From Acanthosoma haemorrhoidale (taxonomy: Eukaryota; Arthropoda; Insecta; Hemiptera; Acanthosomatidae), in the NCBI GenBank assembly GCA_930367205.1, contig OV884009.1, positions 83,349,189 through 83,413,188 of the forward strand: a stretch of 64,000 nucleotides of DNA. The letters are read 5' to 3'. Of this stretch, positions 11,862 to 25,830 are shown one piece after another. The position numbers were made by a program, and so were the translations under genes. The notes below the pieces were generated by a model, which ran no database searches, had not been told where the DNA came from, and saw only the letters and a program-made list of their open reading frames with translations. Position 1 is the stretch's first letter; each line of letters opens with the position of its first letter.

Positions 11862-12181
11862 TTACTAAAAATATAAATAAAAAGTCCCATGATAAAAAAA
11901 ATGTTGAGCATGCGTTTGGATATTAAAAAAAAAATCACAATTATTAAAATCTATATCGAACAATTTATATAAGTGCACATAGTAAAAATCTTAGTTAAAC
12001 CTTATTTTATAAATTTAAAGTTATAAATTCAATTATTATTATTATCCTACTAACCTAATTAATGTTCCAAAATTTCAAAAATAGGAGGGTTATGAAAGGA
12101 TTGCTAGCAGGATTGAGATCACCCAACGACTGACTTTATTTAGGACGTTATTTAGGGCGGGTTTCGGGTTTCTTAGCATTC

Positions 12182-12601
12182 TTGTGCTCACTTCTTCTTT
12201 CACAGATGCGAGTAAATCTAATGCTTTCTGTTTTAATGGAGCTATTGACATGCTTTATTATAGAACACACGCTTTATAATGTTATCAATTATTTATCAAT
12301 GTTAAACAAAACATGGACAGAGTCTGGGGCGTGTGGAATATGTCTTTTAAAACACCACATCCATTATATCATTTTGAGAACGCTTGTAGCGCATGCGTAT
12401 ATAGAACAGACAGAAGAATCAAGACAGTGTAAAATGTGTATGTGTAATGTAAAAATCCTTACTCTTTTGTTGTTCCAATTACCGATCGGTGCTACAACAG
12501 ATGGGACGCTTATTAAGCCATTACAATGCTTCCATTGTTATCGATTCCGTCACGGTGTGAAGAAATATAATTTTTATTCTTTATGGAAGATGCGGAAATA
12601 A
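12182..12601 (+). CDS. Hypothetical ORF (139 codons), unrecognised
   Basis: One of the longest frames with no explanation here. It is rich in Cys, Leu and His (CKMCMCNV, CFHCYRFRH) but shows no known zinc-finger spacing. There are no convincing flanking splice sites or neighbouring exons. It may be a chance frame. Confidence 0.12.
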   Translation: MCSLLLSQMRVNLMLSVLMELLTCFIIEHTLYNVINYLSMLNKTWTESGACGICLLKHHIHYIILRTLVAHAYIEQTEESRQCKMCMCNVKILTLLLFQLPIGATTDGTLIKPLQCFHCYRFRHGVKKYNFYSLWKMRK

Positions 12602-13153
12602 TAAGTGGACAATTGCTGCCCTAATGACCACGAATGTATTCTCTGCAGATACACTCCACCCCACCTGTATCGTATACCCATCCACTACTTACAAAGAATA
12701 TTCTCTCTCGTGGAAAAGATATAAAGCGCACGGATCCGATTGGTATTACGTAAGCATTTTCGAAGGGTGGGAGGGTTTCGATCATTCTTTCTTTATATAT
12801 CCCCCCCCCCCGCTACAGAAGAAACAGCTTTAATTGGCTTCACTACACCAATCAGGTAGTCATTTTGTCTATCTCTTTACTTTACAAAATAGTTACGATG
12901 GACTCTGGGGTGCGTTGTAAAGTGAAAAATCGATTGACTCAGTACTTTCACATGTCATTTCTAATCTTTATAACTCTTTTATGCTGTGAGTATTGAATTC
13001 CTCTCTTCATCTATTCCTCGCTGATTTTCATTAACAAGTTGATAAACCTGATATCGATATCGTATAGAATACAGACTATATGTGTGATAGAATATAATTC
13101 TTCGTATTGAGCTTAAACTTTCCATAATCATTCATCACATTTAATAAAAATGA

Positions 13154-13500
13154 CTAAAATTTCATAAAAAAATCATACGTCCGTCCAAATCCCTAGCAAA
13201 ATCACTTTCCAAGATCAAACATCTTTACAATCCTCCTGTTCGAAGTTGAAGTGGCCTCCAGATCTTTTGTGAACATTTTATGTTTGGTAGTTCTGGTCAG
13301 TGTTCTTATCTATTATGTTCTGATCGTCTTCGGCTCTTGATCCTCTCAACGTAGAAGTGACGTGGGTGCAGGTATAGCGTGGGGTATTTCTCCAATTCCT
13401 ACCATCCTCTATACCCGGAAGAGGTAAAACCCCTGCTGGTGTATTCCGGATATTGTTGGGTATTTTTTTGATACCAAAACGACCTATTAGGGTAGATTAA
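13154..13500 (+). mobile_element. Jockey-type LINE tail
   Basis: The frame from 13154 reads KFHKKIIRPSKSLAKSLSKI then HLYNPPVR. After a one-base shift near 13241 it continues KLKWPPDLL to the stop at 13270-13272. This is the ORF2 end of the family at 30-32 kb. The 3' UTR that follows is diverged and its end is uncertain. Confidence 0.7.
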
Positions 13501-16500
13501 ATCATATTTAGAGCGAATCTGAATTACTCCCCAGTTGTCAAATGTTTAGTTGGTACTCTATAAGATAAATATGCCAATAATGTTTTTATGTTATGTTATA
13601 TACATGCCTGACATTCAACAAATGGTATGTAGGAAATACTGTGGAGTTCCGTGTGGAATTACTTTTATTTCCGATTCATCTATAAACCTTACTTTCACCA
13701 TGTAACAATTCAATTATTCTTGTGGGAGCAGTGTGCCAGTGGAATCTATCTCATGTGGCAGCTGAGTAAATTTCCCTGCCTTCCCTAATGACTTTCGTTC
13801 CTAGGTAGTCATATTATTCCCTCCCAAGTCGCAAAGTTGATCTTGACAGAACGCCAAGTCGCCGTGGCGGTTTCTTTGTCGTAGTGGGGATTATACGGCA
13901 TTGCTCCTTCAGCGGTTATGCAATAGTTGTTTGGTTGCATGACGGGTCTTCCTCGCAGACACTTTCACGTACCTCAATCAAGCAACCCCATTATACAACT
14001 CTAGCTCCACTCGCCTCGCCGGTATGCAGATGGGTTTTCTATTGTTTGAACCCAGTTCCGCGAGTCCGTGACCCAACACCATTGATGCCATTAGAAATTA
14101 AAACTCGCATGCTTTGCGCTTCCTGGATAATTAATTGGTTTGTGCTTCTGTGATTTTTTTCTTTTTTTTTTCTACCGAGTTGATGTTTTCACTTTTGCTA
14201 CTTATATTTAGCATCTCTGATACCTCATACAGACCTTGTCGATATCAACTCTTCAATTTAATTTCCGAACCTGCGGGGAAAGGCTCTACTTTCAAACGGG
14301 TATTGGCGTTCGCGCTTCTGTCTGTGTGATGATGAAGGATAGTGGCCTTAAGACTGGATATTCAACATCCTCCCGAAATAATTATCTGCTAAATGGCCCG
14401 CTTCTTGACCGACTTGCAAGTTTTCTCAAGAAACTGCTCACATGCTACTAAAGATTTAATGTCCTGATTTTTCCTCATGTCAGAAGACGTTAATGATAGT
14501 AACGAAAAAAAAATCCTAATGTATTTCTAATAAACTTTTTAGAGTAAACAGGATAAATCACTGTTTTAATCGATTTCGATAGTTTCATTTTGTCAATCTC
14601 TTAGCTATATTTTTTTTACTTGTATAAAAGGCGATTTCAGTGACCGATATGGTTTAACAAAACAAATTGAGTACTTTTGGCCAAAATACCATTATGTTCT
14701 TTCAATCTTTACGACTATCATTTTGGTCGTATATTTTTTATCAATACAACTTAGTCCGCAATAGTTGTAACGACATTTTAATAAAAACGAGTTCACGTCA
14801 CAAAAAAAAAAATGGTGAGGCTACTGGTAAAATAGTTTTATTAAAGGTAGTAACACAGTACTTATGCTTGAGTGTTTTTGTTTTTAGTTTTACCCTACCA
14901 CTCCTTTGTAAGACAAAATAAGGAAATCATAAACCACCCAATTGCCATTACTTCCCATGAAAAATGAAGTGTTGGTAATTATTGACCAATTAAAAATATT
15001 ATTCCATTAATGTTATTAATAATATTATTAATTCATCCTTACACATCTGGTTCTTTATTATGTGTCAATGCTATTATACATAATAAATACATTTTTAATT
15101 ACTGTTTGCTCTGTATCATAAACGCCTCCGCTTAACCACTGGGTGTTTCCACATTCATCTGGAACGACACAGCAGTACAAATATAGCGACGGAATGGAGG
15201 GCTTATGGCAATGAACAATTGTTCATTGTGTCAGCATTCCACCATTTTGAGGATACACTATCGCTTCGCATACTTTTATTATTTCAAATGATTTCTCGTC
15301 AAAAAGTACAAAATTATTATATGTTAGGTACTGGTTGTGGACTAATTATGTAATAAATCTATATCATTGTCCGTCTACAAAAGTGTATATTTTCAAAATC
15401 CGAATATTGTAGGCCTCTTTTTGAAAATGTTTATGTTATTTTTATATTCTTTTTCCCGGGTTCAATTGCCAGTAAACCAGACTAAACATCTTTAGAAGAG
15501 CAGCTTAATCAGGCTTTGGTGAATGAAACGTTGAAGTGCCATATTCAGGCGGTAATATAAAGAAAATATTCCGAGTAGTCAATGAAATGACTAGAATAGA
15601 TGGAATGGTAGAATAGAGGACTGAAGAATATGAAGGAAAAAAGAAAACAGAGAAACAAGTTCATTCCTGTGAAATATATCGTGAGACAACTGAAACAAAG
15701 TTTGACACTCAATTAAAAAGATAAAATGAATACACGAGCTGTAACTTTGAATGGTAACATCGAATTCGTAATTAGCTAATAAAAAGGTGTAATATTATCG
15801 AATAAATAAACCATATTGCAGTTCTTAAAGGTGAACTTATTTAAAAAATAATTGTCACTATCATCCATTTGCTGCAAGCCTACTGATGATCATGTACACA
15901 AATTGATGTAGTTACGGAATGGTAGACCAAGCGGCACAAAGTTTCTTTTGAGTGATTTGACTTTTTACAATAAGACTTACTAGTGTACAAGTACTTGTAT
16001 TTAATAAAAATATGAGCAATGGATTCCAAATATCAGTCGAGCCAACACTTCCTTTTTCTTCATCACATCAATGGTTTTGTTATTACCCAAAAAAATTTAT
16101 TTCTATTATTATTCGAGTGAATTGTTTCTTTGGTAATACCTTCAAACGACTGTGATAAAACTACGGTGTATTTTCGTTCAAAAATACTTAATTCTATTAT
16201 CTACTAAACCATGTTGGAACCGACATTTAACGACTGTCATTTTAAATCATAAATTTATTATATATCATTGAATGTTTTAGCTTTTTTGTTGTATTCCTAC
16301 CTTTGAGAAAACAATCATCACTTTTCAACTTGAGTAGGTTCCAAGGTGAGACATGAGAAAAGATAAAAATTAATAAATGCCAGATTTTTCCCATACTCCC
16401 GCTATTGTATTTTATCCAAAAACAGCACATTTCGAGTTTTTATGGAATAAACCTTTTTATTCAAATTGAGTGGATCATTTTTATGCCTACTGTCGTACAA

Positions 16501-19500
16501 CAAACAGACAGTGGAAGTAAGATTGCCACGTGTCCGAAAGATTTTAGTCGGTATAAATGAGAAGAATGCTTTAAAATATTGAAGAAAATTTGTGGGGCTA
16601 ATGACCTTCGGATAAACTTGCACTGTCATACAAAAGCTGGGAGCGAAATGGCTGATTATAAGCTTCAAGTTGTAGATGGATTTGATGATGCTTACGACGG
16701 CCGTATGAGCAGACAAAAGACGACTCCCCACACCTCTCCCCTGGGACTGGACAATGATGAAGTGACAGCGGTCATGTGTTTTCTGTAGAGCCACGGTGAT
16801 AGCTGAGAAGTTGGAGAAAGTGCACAACCACCGCTGCTTCGGTGGAAAGTCCATTTATTCGTTATATGCATATCTCCTCCTTCTTTTCCGCCATTCCCAT
16901 CTGCGTATTCTACACTGGCTAACCTCACAGACTACCATTCTCAACACACGAAACCTCAACTGCCAACTAAGTACATCCAAACATTGAAAGAACTAATTGA
17001 CTTAAGGTTACGTAGCCCTACCATTACTGATGACAATTATATCATAACAACTATAAACTACATTTAATTGTTAAATTAAGGAAATAGAAAATAAGAAAAC
17101 TTCTTGCTAGCATATTGGTAGAGAGATTAGATGCATTAACTCTGCACTTGGATGTTAATTAGTACAGCCCTGTAAATTATAAATTTTTCTGCCCAGTAGC
17201 TATAACTAACATTTTAATTTTACGTGTTTAGATGATCTTGTCTTCGGCTAACAGCGCTCTTTATTACGAAAATTGACTATTGAAGTTATTATTTTGATGA
17301 TTAATAATACTAATGTTACTAAGTAGAAGTATGTGTCTACGTAATATTCTCTTGAGACAATTGTATACTGTTGTTCATGAAGTTACTAGGAAAGGAAAAA
17401 TAAACAGATAACATTCTGGGTGTTTATCAATGATGGTCTTCAGTATCTATTAAATAGGGATTCGCCTTGTAAGAAAGTAGTATAATAACTAATAAAAATA
17501 AATAGACTTATATAAAGGAAGTTGAAAGTAAAGTAACAATGTCAAGAGACTTACGAGATAGTGTGAGTTTTTATCAAACCCTCTTCCTTTTATTTGGTCA
17601 ACTATCAAAATCACTGAAAATCTCATCTTCAACAAATGGAAATTGCTAAAAAAGCTATTTTCTGGAATAAAAGTAAATGATTGTTTGCTCTCAAAATTTT
17701 ACTTTCTAGAATATCTTCGATTTTCGTTTTACCTTAAATAGTTTCACGCAAGTATTTTCGACGGCTTAAAAGTCAATAATAAGCCAGTCAGTTAATCAAT
17801 AAAATGGTATGTGCAGCCTTTTTTTCGTATGCTTACAATTATTATAGCTCTATCGAAACTTTTAAACTGAGGAATCCATGGCATGGTTGAATATCCATTT
17901 AAAGTTTCTGATCGACTGAATAATTTTTACGGATTCTATCTTAGAGTTATAAGACAAAGCGCTGTATGCCAACTAAAGTCGGCTTAGCATAAAGCGAACA
18001 AACGACAAAAAGTAAACTTGGGACGACAAGCTCACCGACAAGGCTGTATCGCCTGAGGTACTGATAGGTGACAGTGACAGTAGCTGGAGGGACGGCACAA
18101 GCTGGTGGAGGAAACACCCTAAGATTTTTTTAGTCTTTTTAAGTCTTCACTGCTGTATTGTTGTATTATACTGTAGGATTTACTATCGCTTCGCTACTTC
18201 AAAATCGCTTTAATTCGCTATCGCAAAATTTAATATGACTCCAGATTACTGTTGAGTTGTACACTCTGACGTCAAAGAATAATTTCAACATATTAAAGTT
18301 TTGTTGCCTCATGGTTTGTTTAAAAAAGGTTAATTCTTTATTTCGCCTTTTAGTTTTCAAGAGTTATATAATGCTAAGAATATTGTATTCCTAATATTAT
18401 ACATAATGCTAAAACTAGAAGCAAGCCCCTTCTAGTGTATACCTGCCTCGTGACTTCATGGAAGTCACTGGTGTTTCTTGTTATTTTTTAAGTAAGCGAC
18501 CGCATCCCTCCCTATTACTGGAACTACCCTTCTCTTGTACACATATGTCTCAGCAACATCCCAACTAGTATGTAGTAACATAACTCATAATATTTGTATA
18601 TACCAGTGATTTGCTTGTACTTCATAATAAAGCTTTTCAAAGAATCTCCTCTATAAAGATTATTTAACTCAAGATGACTAAGTATGTAAACATGTTTTAC
18701 ATGAAACACGCTATTATTGCACGGTATATAGCACTTTTCAATTTTTGAAATATTGCACTTGCATCGTCCAATGGAACACTTACAACACAATTTATGCTTT
18801 CACATTTATTCTAATTTTAAAATAAAATATATGTTCTTCTTATTGCAAAAAAGCTAATCTGGATTTCGACTATATATGTTGTTATTGTTTTTGGAGTAGC
18901 ACTCCGAAAAGAGGCTGTTCGACCAGAAAGTAGTATTGAAGAAAATATCAAATAATAGTTCTTATATCTCTATAAAGTTTATAATTTCTAATCAATCATG
19001 AGGGCTTACGCGATTTCCTCAAATTGTGAATTAACACACAATTTTTGAACAGAAAATACTTCATTTGTCAATTCGTCCCAGTCACTTAAAATAGTTTTAA
19101 TAAAATCAAGTGGTAAATAGCGAAAAAAATCTACCTAAAACCTGTTAAAACTGGCACATTTGAAACTATTCTTTTAACACTGCTTTTAGAATTTATTTTT
19201 AATTTACTTTTTCTTTGCATGCTTTAATGCGCTCTTAACCCTGGGGATAAAATTAGAACTGCTTACGTTCAATAGGTTCTGTTTTGTGACTCAATATTTC
19301 TGAAAAGTTATTTCTGCCAGTGTATATGCTTTGTTTGCTTATCTTTGTGTTTCACCCACATACTTTCTGTTAGCCGGTGAATTCATGTGCGGAAATGAAA
19401 TTTTTTTTTTTGTTATTCTGTTACAACTGATTTTGTTTTATGCTCAATAAGTTGTATGCATGAATATAAGATAATTATCTTTCACTTTCAATGACGTAAT

Positions 19501-21415
19501 TTCTCGGTGCTTGAGACCCACTGTGATTCATTATACTAATTACTGAGTTCTCACAAGTTGTAAATTGGTTTGAACTACATCAAATATTATATTGCTTCCG
19601 TTTTCGGAATATCTGTGAAATTCGTGTTGTACTACTGTATTTAATGTGTCCTCAAGCATTGGGAGAAATCAAAATAACAAACCTTTGATCAAACTACAAA
19701 AGAGGTTTAAATGAGAAAGAAACGGGAACGACTTTTAATTATTTTTATTTCCAGTTATTGTAAGTAAACCTCATAGTGTCTTGCCAAGGGTGTTTTTGAC
19801 CAAACCTTTTTTAAGAAAAAAATCCTTATCGATTTTTTTTTGTATTTACAGTCGCAAGAACACTCTGACGGACAGGGAAACGAAATACGATTGGTTTTAA
19901 TCTTTTAAAGGTAAAGCCTCACCTTTCTTGTTCGACAATGAATCCTACATTTGCCATAGAGAAGATCTATAGCTTATAATTACGGAATTATAATTTTCTT
20001 CTCGAGATCTGAACCAGGAACCTTCAGTCAGGTAGTATGGTGTTTAAGTACTCGGAAACGGAGGAGTCATTAGGTGGCGTAAGTCATTGATCCACACTGA
20101 GCAAAACAGTCCTTACTTGTTTTTTTTTGACGTCACACCAGTTGAAAAACAGGTATTTGTGAAAGGGAACGACATCCGGAAAACAAAATCCGGTCTGGTT
20201 GAATCCAACCGGTCTAAAGTGGTGTGTTACAAAATAGATAAAATAGGTAAAACAGTTTAAGTCAAGTGTGATGCATGACACAAGTAAGGTTCATTACATT
20301 CGCCAAAACGAAGATTTGACTAAGGAGATTCTACTTTTTAGGCATCTTGTCAAAAAAAATCCTGTCACTATTACCACTTTCCTCAGTAATATTACTAAAT
20401 ATTAAAAAAATAAAATAAATAAAGACGTGTGATGGACCCTACATACAATAAACCCTGTGATACGATAAACCCTATCATTAATTATAATGAGTTAAGTCTC
20501 AAAGGTGTGGATTTCTTTATATGGGCCGTTCCCGGAGTTACTGCAATACCGTGTCAACCCGCCACAGAGTAGGGGGATTCCATCATTCATCAAAATCTAT
20601 TCGATTAAGTCTTTATTTAATATTTCCAGTTCTGCTACTGCATTCCGATAAATTTTTTTAAATTTCAAAATCATCATTATTTTTTTTAATTTTACTAATT
20701 AACATAGTTATAGAGAAGTATTTTTGTCTCCCGTGGGTGTTGCAAATACGCTATACAATTGCACACAGTTGAAGTAAATTTATGTGCATATGTGAAAGAT
20801 AACATTGTGTGATGTGCACTATGTAAGTTAATGCAGGTTAGATAGTTAGGAAATTAGCGCAAACGAGGTAAATAGGTTGGTTATTAAATAATTGCCATTG
20901 CACGAAGCCTGTTGTTCGATTTTAAATTCCATGTGGGTTTTGGATGTGGTTTTAGAGCGTTAAATAATGGGTTATTTACATTTTTTAATGTTGTCGTAAA
21001 ATCTTATTTGCTGTCGGGATATGTAAGCTGTTAATGTTTCGATATTTAGTATTTGATTTATCATTGGTTAGAAATTTATTTTAGATATTTTGGAGTTCAA
21101 GATAAGCTGAGCGGTTAAGGTATTGTAGAAGAGGCGAAGCTTAGATCAGTTAAGGTCTTAGTATATCTTTGTAGATTAACATTTTAAGACGTAGTGCTAG
21201 AGTATGAGAAAATCGGAGATGATTCTGTCGATAAACTGTTTATCTTGTCATTGATGCTCGTGTTTTAACGTGTTTAGAGAAGGTTATATGCTGGTCTAAC
21301 GACACTCCAGGTATTTTATATGCTAAGCTATTGGTATTATGGTGTTATTTATGAATATCCGTTCAGTTTTGTTCCGTCGATAAAATGAAAATACCATGTA
21401 TTTATGGATACGCTA
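13501..21415. other. AT-rich spacer with small islands
   Basis: It contains a GC-richer stretch at 13.85-14.11 kb with an 89-codon frame and the island at 16.57-16.99 kb, neither recognised. Near 19.99-20.08 kb a minus-strand GGTTCCTGGTTCAGATC recalls a tRNA-type B box, perhaps a SINE relic. The rest shows nothing. Confidence 0.5.
16402..16854 (-). CDS. Hypothetical ORF (150 codons) over a GC-richer island
   Basis: The frame is open on the minus strand through 16570-16850, where GC is higher than the flanks. The plus strand is also open for 69 codons there (KKICGANDLRINLHCHTKAG...), so the island rather than one frame is the signal. No domain is recognised. It could be an old processed copy or a transposon piece. 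Confidence 0.15.
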   Translation of the reverse strand: MDFPPKQRWLCTFSNFSAITVALQKTHDRCHFIIVQSQGRGVGSRLLSAHTAVVSIIKSIYNLKLIISHFAPSFCMTVQVYPKVISPTNFLQYFKAFFSFIPTKIFRTRGNLTSTVCLLYDSRHKNDPLNLNKKVYSIKTRNVLFLDKIQ

Positions 21416-22010
21416 TTAAGTTTTGTTGACTAATGTTTGTGCGTCGTGTATGTTATGAAGTGGAATTGTTTCTGCTAAGCGAAGTGCTGTAGAAAGAGCA
21501 GTATCGTCTGCGCAAGCCAGTATTAGACGCAAAGAAGAAGTGTAAAGAGAGTAGAGAATAGGAAAAAGGACTGAGCCTTGTGGCACTCCAATGGCTCGGG
21601 TTTTCGGCATGGTGGTTGTGGTTTTTATTTTATAAGAGAATAGGTTTTGAAAACATGAAATTAAAATAATGGCCAGATATGGTGTGAATTGATTTTTTTT
21701 TATGTAGTAGATGAAACACTCTACTGTGGTGAACAAAGTCAAATGTTTTAGTGCAGTCTAAAGATATCATAGCTGTCATATTTCTGTTTAGGAATTAACA
21801 TACGTCCATTGTAACTAGCTTTACACCCGCTAAAGTACAGAGATGGGGCTGAAATCCACATTGCTCCTATGGTATTAAAGGAAGCTCATCACCTTGTAAA
21901 TGGGAAAGTAATAGTTTTTCTAAAATTTTACCAAGCTGTGATAGAATCCTAATACGCCGGTAATCGTCAGTATTGTATCTTTATTTATAAGGTTTTATAA
22001 GAGGGCCTTC
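21416..22010 (-). pseudogene. LINE reverse transcriptase fragment
   Basis: On the minus strand the reverse transcriptase blocks follow in order. YNTDDYRRIRILSQLGKILE corresponds to NYRPISIL..LGKILEK. EQCGFQPHLCT corresponds to QFGFR...ST. MISLDCTKTFDFVHHSRV corresponds to LDLSKAFDTVDH. GVPQGSVLFPILYSLY and ACADDTAL follow, the latter carrying the catalytic Asp pair of the YADD motif. Stops and small frameshifts interrupt the frame, so it is inactive. The open 108-codon stretch at 21416-21742 is its last part. The clade is not resolved. Confidence 0.87.
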
Positions 22011-22303
22011 CCCCCCCCATATCCCAACATGTAAAAAATGACTGGTTGAGTTAAAGTTGCGAATACGGTGATAATGACAAAACACCGATTACATATTTGT
22101 AATCAGGAAGTCAAGATGTGGCCTAATTTGATAACCTAATCAAAATTGCAGAATTTGTTTTCTCGTTAATATTTACTAATTAATAAATTACACTTTATCG
22201 TGTACTTTGCCATCCATGTCTTTCCGACATCACGGAGCTCCATCTAGCTTGTAGAGGGGACTCGCCAAGACCAGGACACAGACTGACACAAGGGTTAAAA
22301 CTT

Positions 22304-22340
22304 AAGGGTTTCTAATTTTGAAAAAAATCAACCCTAAAAA
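22304..22340 (+). repeat. Dispersed hairpin repeat, copy 2
   Basis: AAGGGTTTCTAATTTTG, A-run, then CAACCCTAAAA. The right side is more diverged than in the other copies. GACTGACACAAGGG precedes it, recalling the leader of copy 3. Confidence 0.5.
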
Positions 22341-22950
22341 TGTGTAAATTGCTGCAACATTTATAATCACGCTGTATCCGACGCCCCCCCTCTCTAGTTA
22401 ATGATGGGTGGTAGTGTAAAATACGAATTAAATTTCATTCGTTTTTGTTATTTCAAACTATTGACAGTTCGTAGTTTTTTTTTAATATTCATAATAAATA
22501 AAGAAATTTATTCCGGAACAAAGTCCCCTATGAATAACATTAATGTTCAGATGACAAATTCACATCTGGCAAATAGAAATAATTATAACATTAAAATAAA
22601 AAAAGAAAAGAAAAACAAAATAGTAATGACAATGTAAAATAAAGTGTAAACCTCAATAGGAATGATAATAATAGTTATGAAATAAAAATTGTTTAACTGG
22701 ATTTAGTAGATAAAGTCCTTAGGACACACTTATAAGAAACCAAAAAAAACAACAACAACAATATGCAGAAGTCTGTACAGTAAGACATTAAATAAAAAAA
22801 CAAACAAGCAATGAAATTAACCTAAAATAAAACAAGAAAGTGACATAGAAACGTTTAACTATATGTGGTAAACAATCAAATACAAAAAATTAAAACAAAA
22901 ATAAAATACAAGAAAGAAATAAAATAATGAATGAGTGAATCTTTTCCAGA

Positions 22951-23290
22951 CTAACAAGCGTCTCTTTTGATGGCGAGGAGGTATTGGAATAGTAGAGCTT
23001 TGAAGGTTCGTAAGGATGAAGCTTGATGGATATTAGGAGGTAGAGAATTCCAGAGTAGCGGAGCGAACAAGGAATGACCGATCGTGTGCTTCAGTTTTGT
23101 GGGCAGGAATATAAAGGTCAGACGGGATCTTGTGACCCGGGAATGGACTGAGATTTTTAAATGTAAAATATTATATAAGATATTAATTTTAATAATTATA
23201 AGATATATTTTACTGATAAAACAAAGAAAAAGTATAATTAATGCATGCCGACGCAACTTCTTCCCTCAGCGAGCTCTTATATATGTTATA
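22951..23290 (-). pseudogene. LINE ORF2 C-terminus (CR1/L2-like)
   Basis: The minus frame reads KLRRHALIILFLCFISKI, then VHSRVTRSRLTFIFLP, HTIGHSLFAPLLWNSLPPNI and SLRTFKALLFQYL. The block R....T..R...F..P..........S.....LWN.LP......SL..FK..L matches the C-terminal tail of CR1/L2-type and related LINEs. Because it lies upstream, on the minus strand, of the reverse transcriptase fragment at 21.4-22.0 kb, it is a separate insertion. A-rich sequence follows on the plus strand at 22.6-22.95 kb. Confidence 0.75.
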
Positions 23291-25259
23291 TTATGTTTAT
23301 ATCCATATTCAACATGAATGTAAACAACAAAGCAGTATTAATGTAATCTGCATTTAAATTAAGTAATTATCTACTTTCTCCTATTGTAATTGGTCTGATA
23401 ATGATGTAACATATGTGCTGTGATGTAACGTAAAAAACAACATAAAATTAACTTTAAATGAAAATTTATACTAATTTTTTTTAAAATAAATAGTTATTAT
23501 TAATTTGACCTCCCACAGATATGATTTAATTTATATTTTAATTAGTTCAATTCAATTTGATTATGAATTCACAACATTGATACTAGACAGGCTTTGTACA
23601 GTTTAGGTTTGAATATTGGTGTATTGGAGCGTATGCAGAAAGAATATGTAACATGAATCTTCATATGTTCATATGCATGGAGGAATACACCATTTTTGTC
23701 CATTTATAATACTGAGCCAGAATTTTGTATCACTGTCAATGATTGCCGAATCCCAGTTTTATTTGAAATTTGTCTGTTCGTATGCGCTAGGATCGAGATC
23801 GTAAAACCCGAAATTTTAAAAGCACATTTCCTCACAAACACTCTGATTATTGCTGTTAGTTAGCGCTTAATGATGGCGATTGTGGGGAAAATATTATAAA
23901 TTTGCAGACACAATGAGAAAAAAACAATCAATTGAACGGCACTGATATCAAGCAGATGCGTTTTATTTTGTTTGTTATTGATATGAAGTATTTATGTTCG
24001 TAAATATACGGTAGTTGTTTTTTTTTCGGTAACTAAAATTAAAATTACCCAGCCACATATAGGATCTAATTTTCTATGATTACATCTGATAATTATCTTC
24101 CAACTAACAAAAACGCTGTACGTGTTGGAAATAGTTTTGTAACACGACTCACGGACAAGTTTCTTAATTGCGACATTTCCTACGAGAGGGAGATGTTATC
24201 TAATGATGAAATATTAGCAAATATTCAACCTTCTCTCCCGATATATGGTATTTGATAACACCATCACTATGGTGACATTTCTTCGTTTGCATGTTGTACG
24301 ATAGCAGCAAGTAAAAATGATCCAATCGATTTTAAAGGGTGATTCGAGAACCCCTTGAAATGAGCTGATACGTTTATGATTAAGATACAGTTACGGGGAG
24401 TACAGAAAAAGATAATTAAGAGTCGCTCCCCGGTAGCCGTCATGTGTTCATATGTGCAGATAAATCCAAATAAAAATTAAACGTGCAAAAGATCTTATAT
24501 GCTACTTATCATAAAATTTTAATATTTCTCAAGTCCCAATTAAGAATCTATTTAAACTTTAACGATATAATTGTTTCCATACGGCAGGAACACATTAACG
24601 AAGCAAAATGAATTTCAATGATATTCAAAAAATAAATTTATGTGAGCCAACAATATATAAAAACATATTTGATACGTTCAAAGGTCAGTTTTGTTTTGTA
24701 TGCAATATCTTAGAATTTTAAAATGTATTTTTTTTTTACAAAGGAATTTTTGGTACCGAGGCGGTTTAAAAAATAAAATTAAGCTAGTTGAAAAGTAGCC
24801 AGTAGTTAGCCATTACTAAAGATAAAATTTAGATGATAATTAATTTAAACAATTTTTGTTTGTTTAAAATGATGAGTCCACTGATATTTTGAAGTATTAT
24901 AAGTGTTAAAAATACTTAACGTTTTGTCACTACACCGGCCCGAAGAACACCGAAAAAAACTTCGAACAGGCTTGTATCACGAGAGTATAAACTCAAGGTT
25001 CGGTTTCTTTATTATTCCATGATTTTGTTCAGGTAGAAAAAATATCTAATTACGAAATTTCTAAAATGTTACCAAGTGATGTTTAATCGTTTAAGCGATT
25101 TTCATTAGTATTATAAAATTGGGCCAGTGTGCTGTATTTTTTTTGGTTATGTCACATTGAAAAGGTTAGCGTGATAATAATAAATAAATGTCTATATATT
25201 AAAAAAAAAAAATAGGAGAATTGTCTAATGTAAGTATGATATAAGTGATAAGTACTGAC

Positions 25260-25640
25260 CAGGATCAGAAGCGAAGGCGGAGACAGGAGAGGACTGTGCT
25301 GTAGAATGAAGACTGTGGCTGTGGACTGGTGCCTCCCCCAACAGTGTACCTGCTCTTGCGTCATCAGCTTTCTACCTACAGCCCCTTTCCTTCCTACCGA
25401 CCTTCTCCTTCCTCCAATTACCCACCTATGACGGATCTTCCTCGACCGCCCTCAACACCGCCGAGAACGACTCCCCCTATCCTCCCATAGTTCTCTTTGT
25501 GCGCAGGTTCCCTTCCGTGAGTCACCTGGTATGAATATAGTTTCAATCCGTCACGTGGTATATCTTCGCTATCAACACAAGTCGCCTTGTTTTCAAATGT
25601 AGCTTCCGGTCCGGAGGACCTAATGTTTTGTCCAAGGAAC
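25260..25640. other. GC-rich island, possible exon or promoter region
   Basis: This stretch is clearly richer in G+C and CpG than its flanks. It contains CACGTG-like GTCACGTGG near 25550 and pyrimidine-rich runs. A 70-codon minus frame (25152-25364) opens here, but its C-terminal half is AT-rich low-complexity sequence. I recognise no protein domain. It could be the 5' end of a gene whose body is outside the recognisable sequence, or an old GC-rich transposon. Confidence 0.25.
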
Positions 25641-25830
25641 TAACAGTGATATTTATAGTGTTTTTGTTTATAACAACAATGGGATGTGAGATATATTAAG
25701 CGAATGTACAGGATTCATTTATATGCGTTAAACTTAATTAATGTCCTGTTAATCCAATCAGTCCTTCTATGATGGGGGTCTTAGGTGTCCCTTCGAGTAT
25801 GTAATATGTTTAACTCAAAAGGTACAAAAA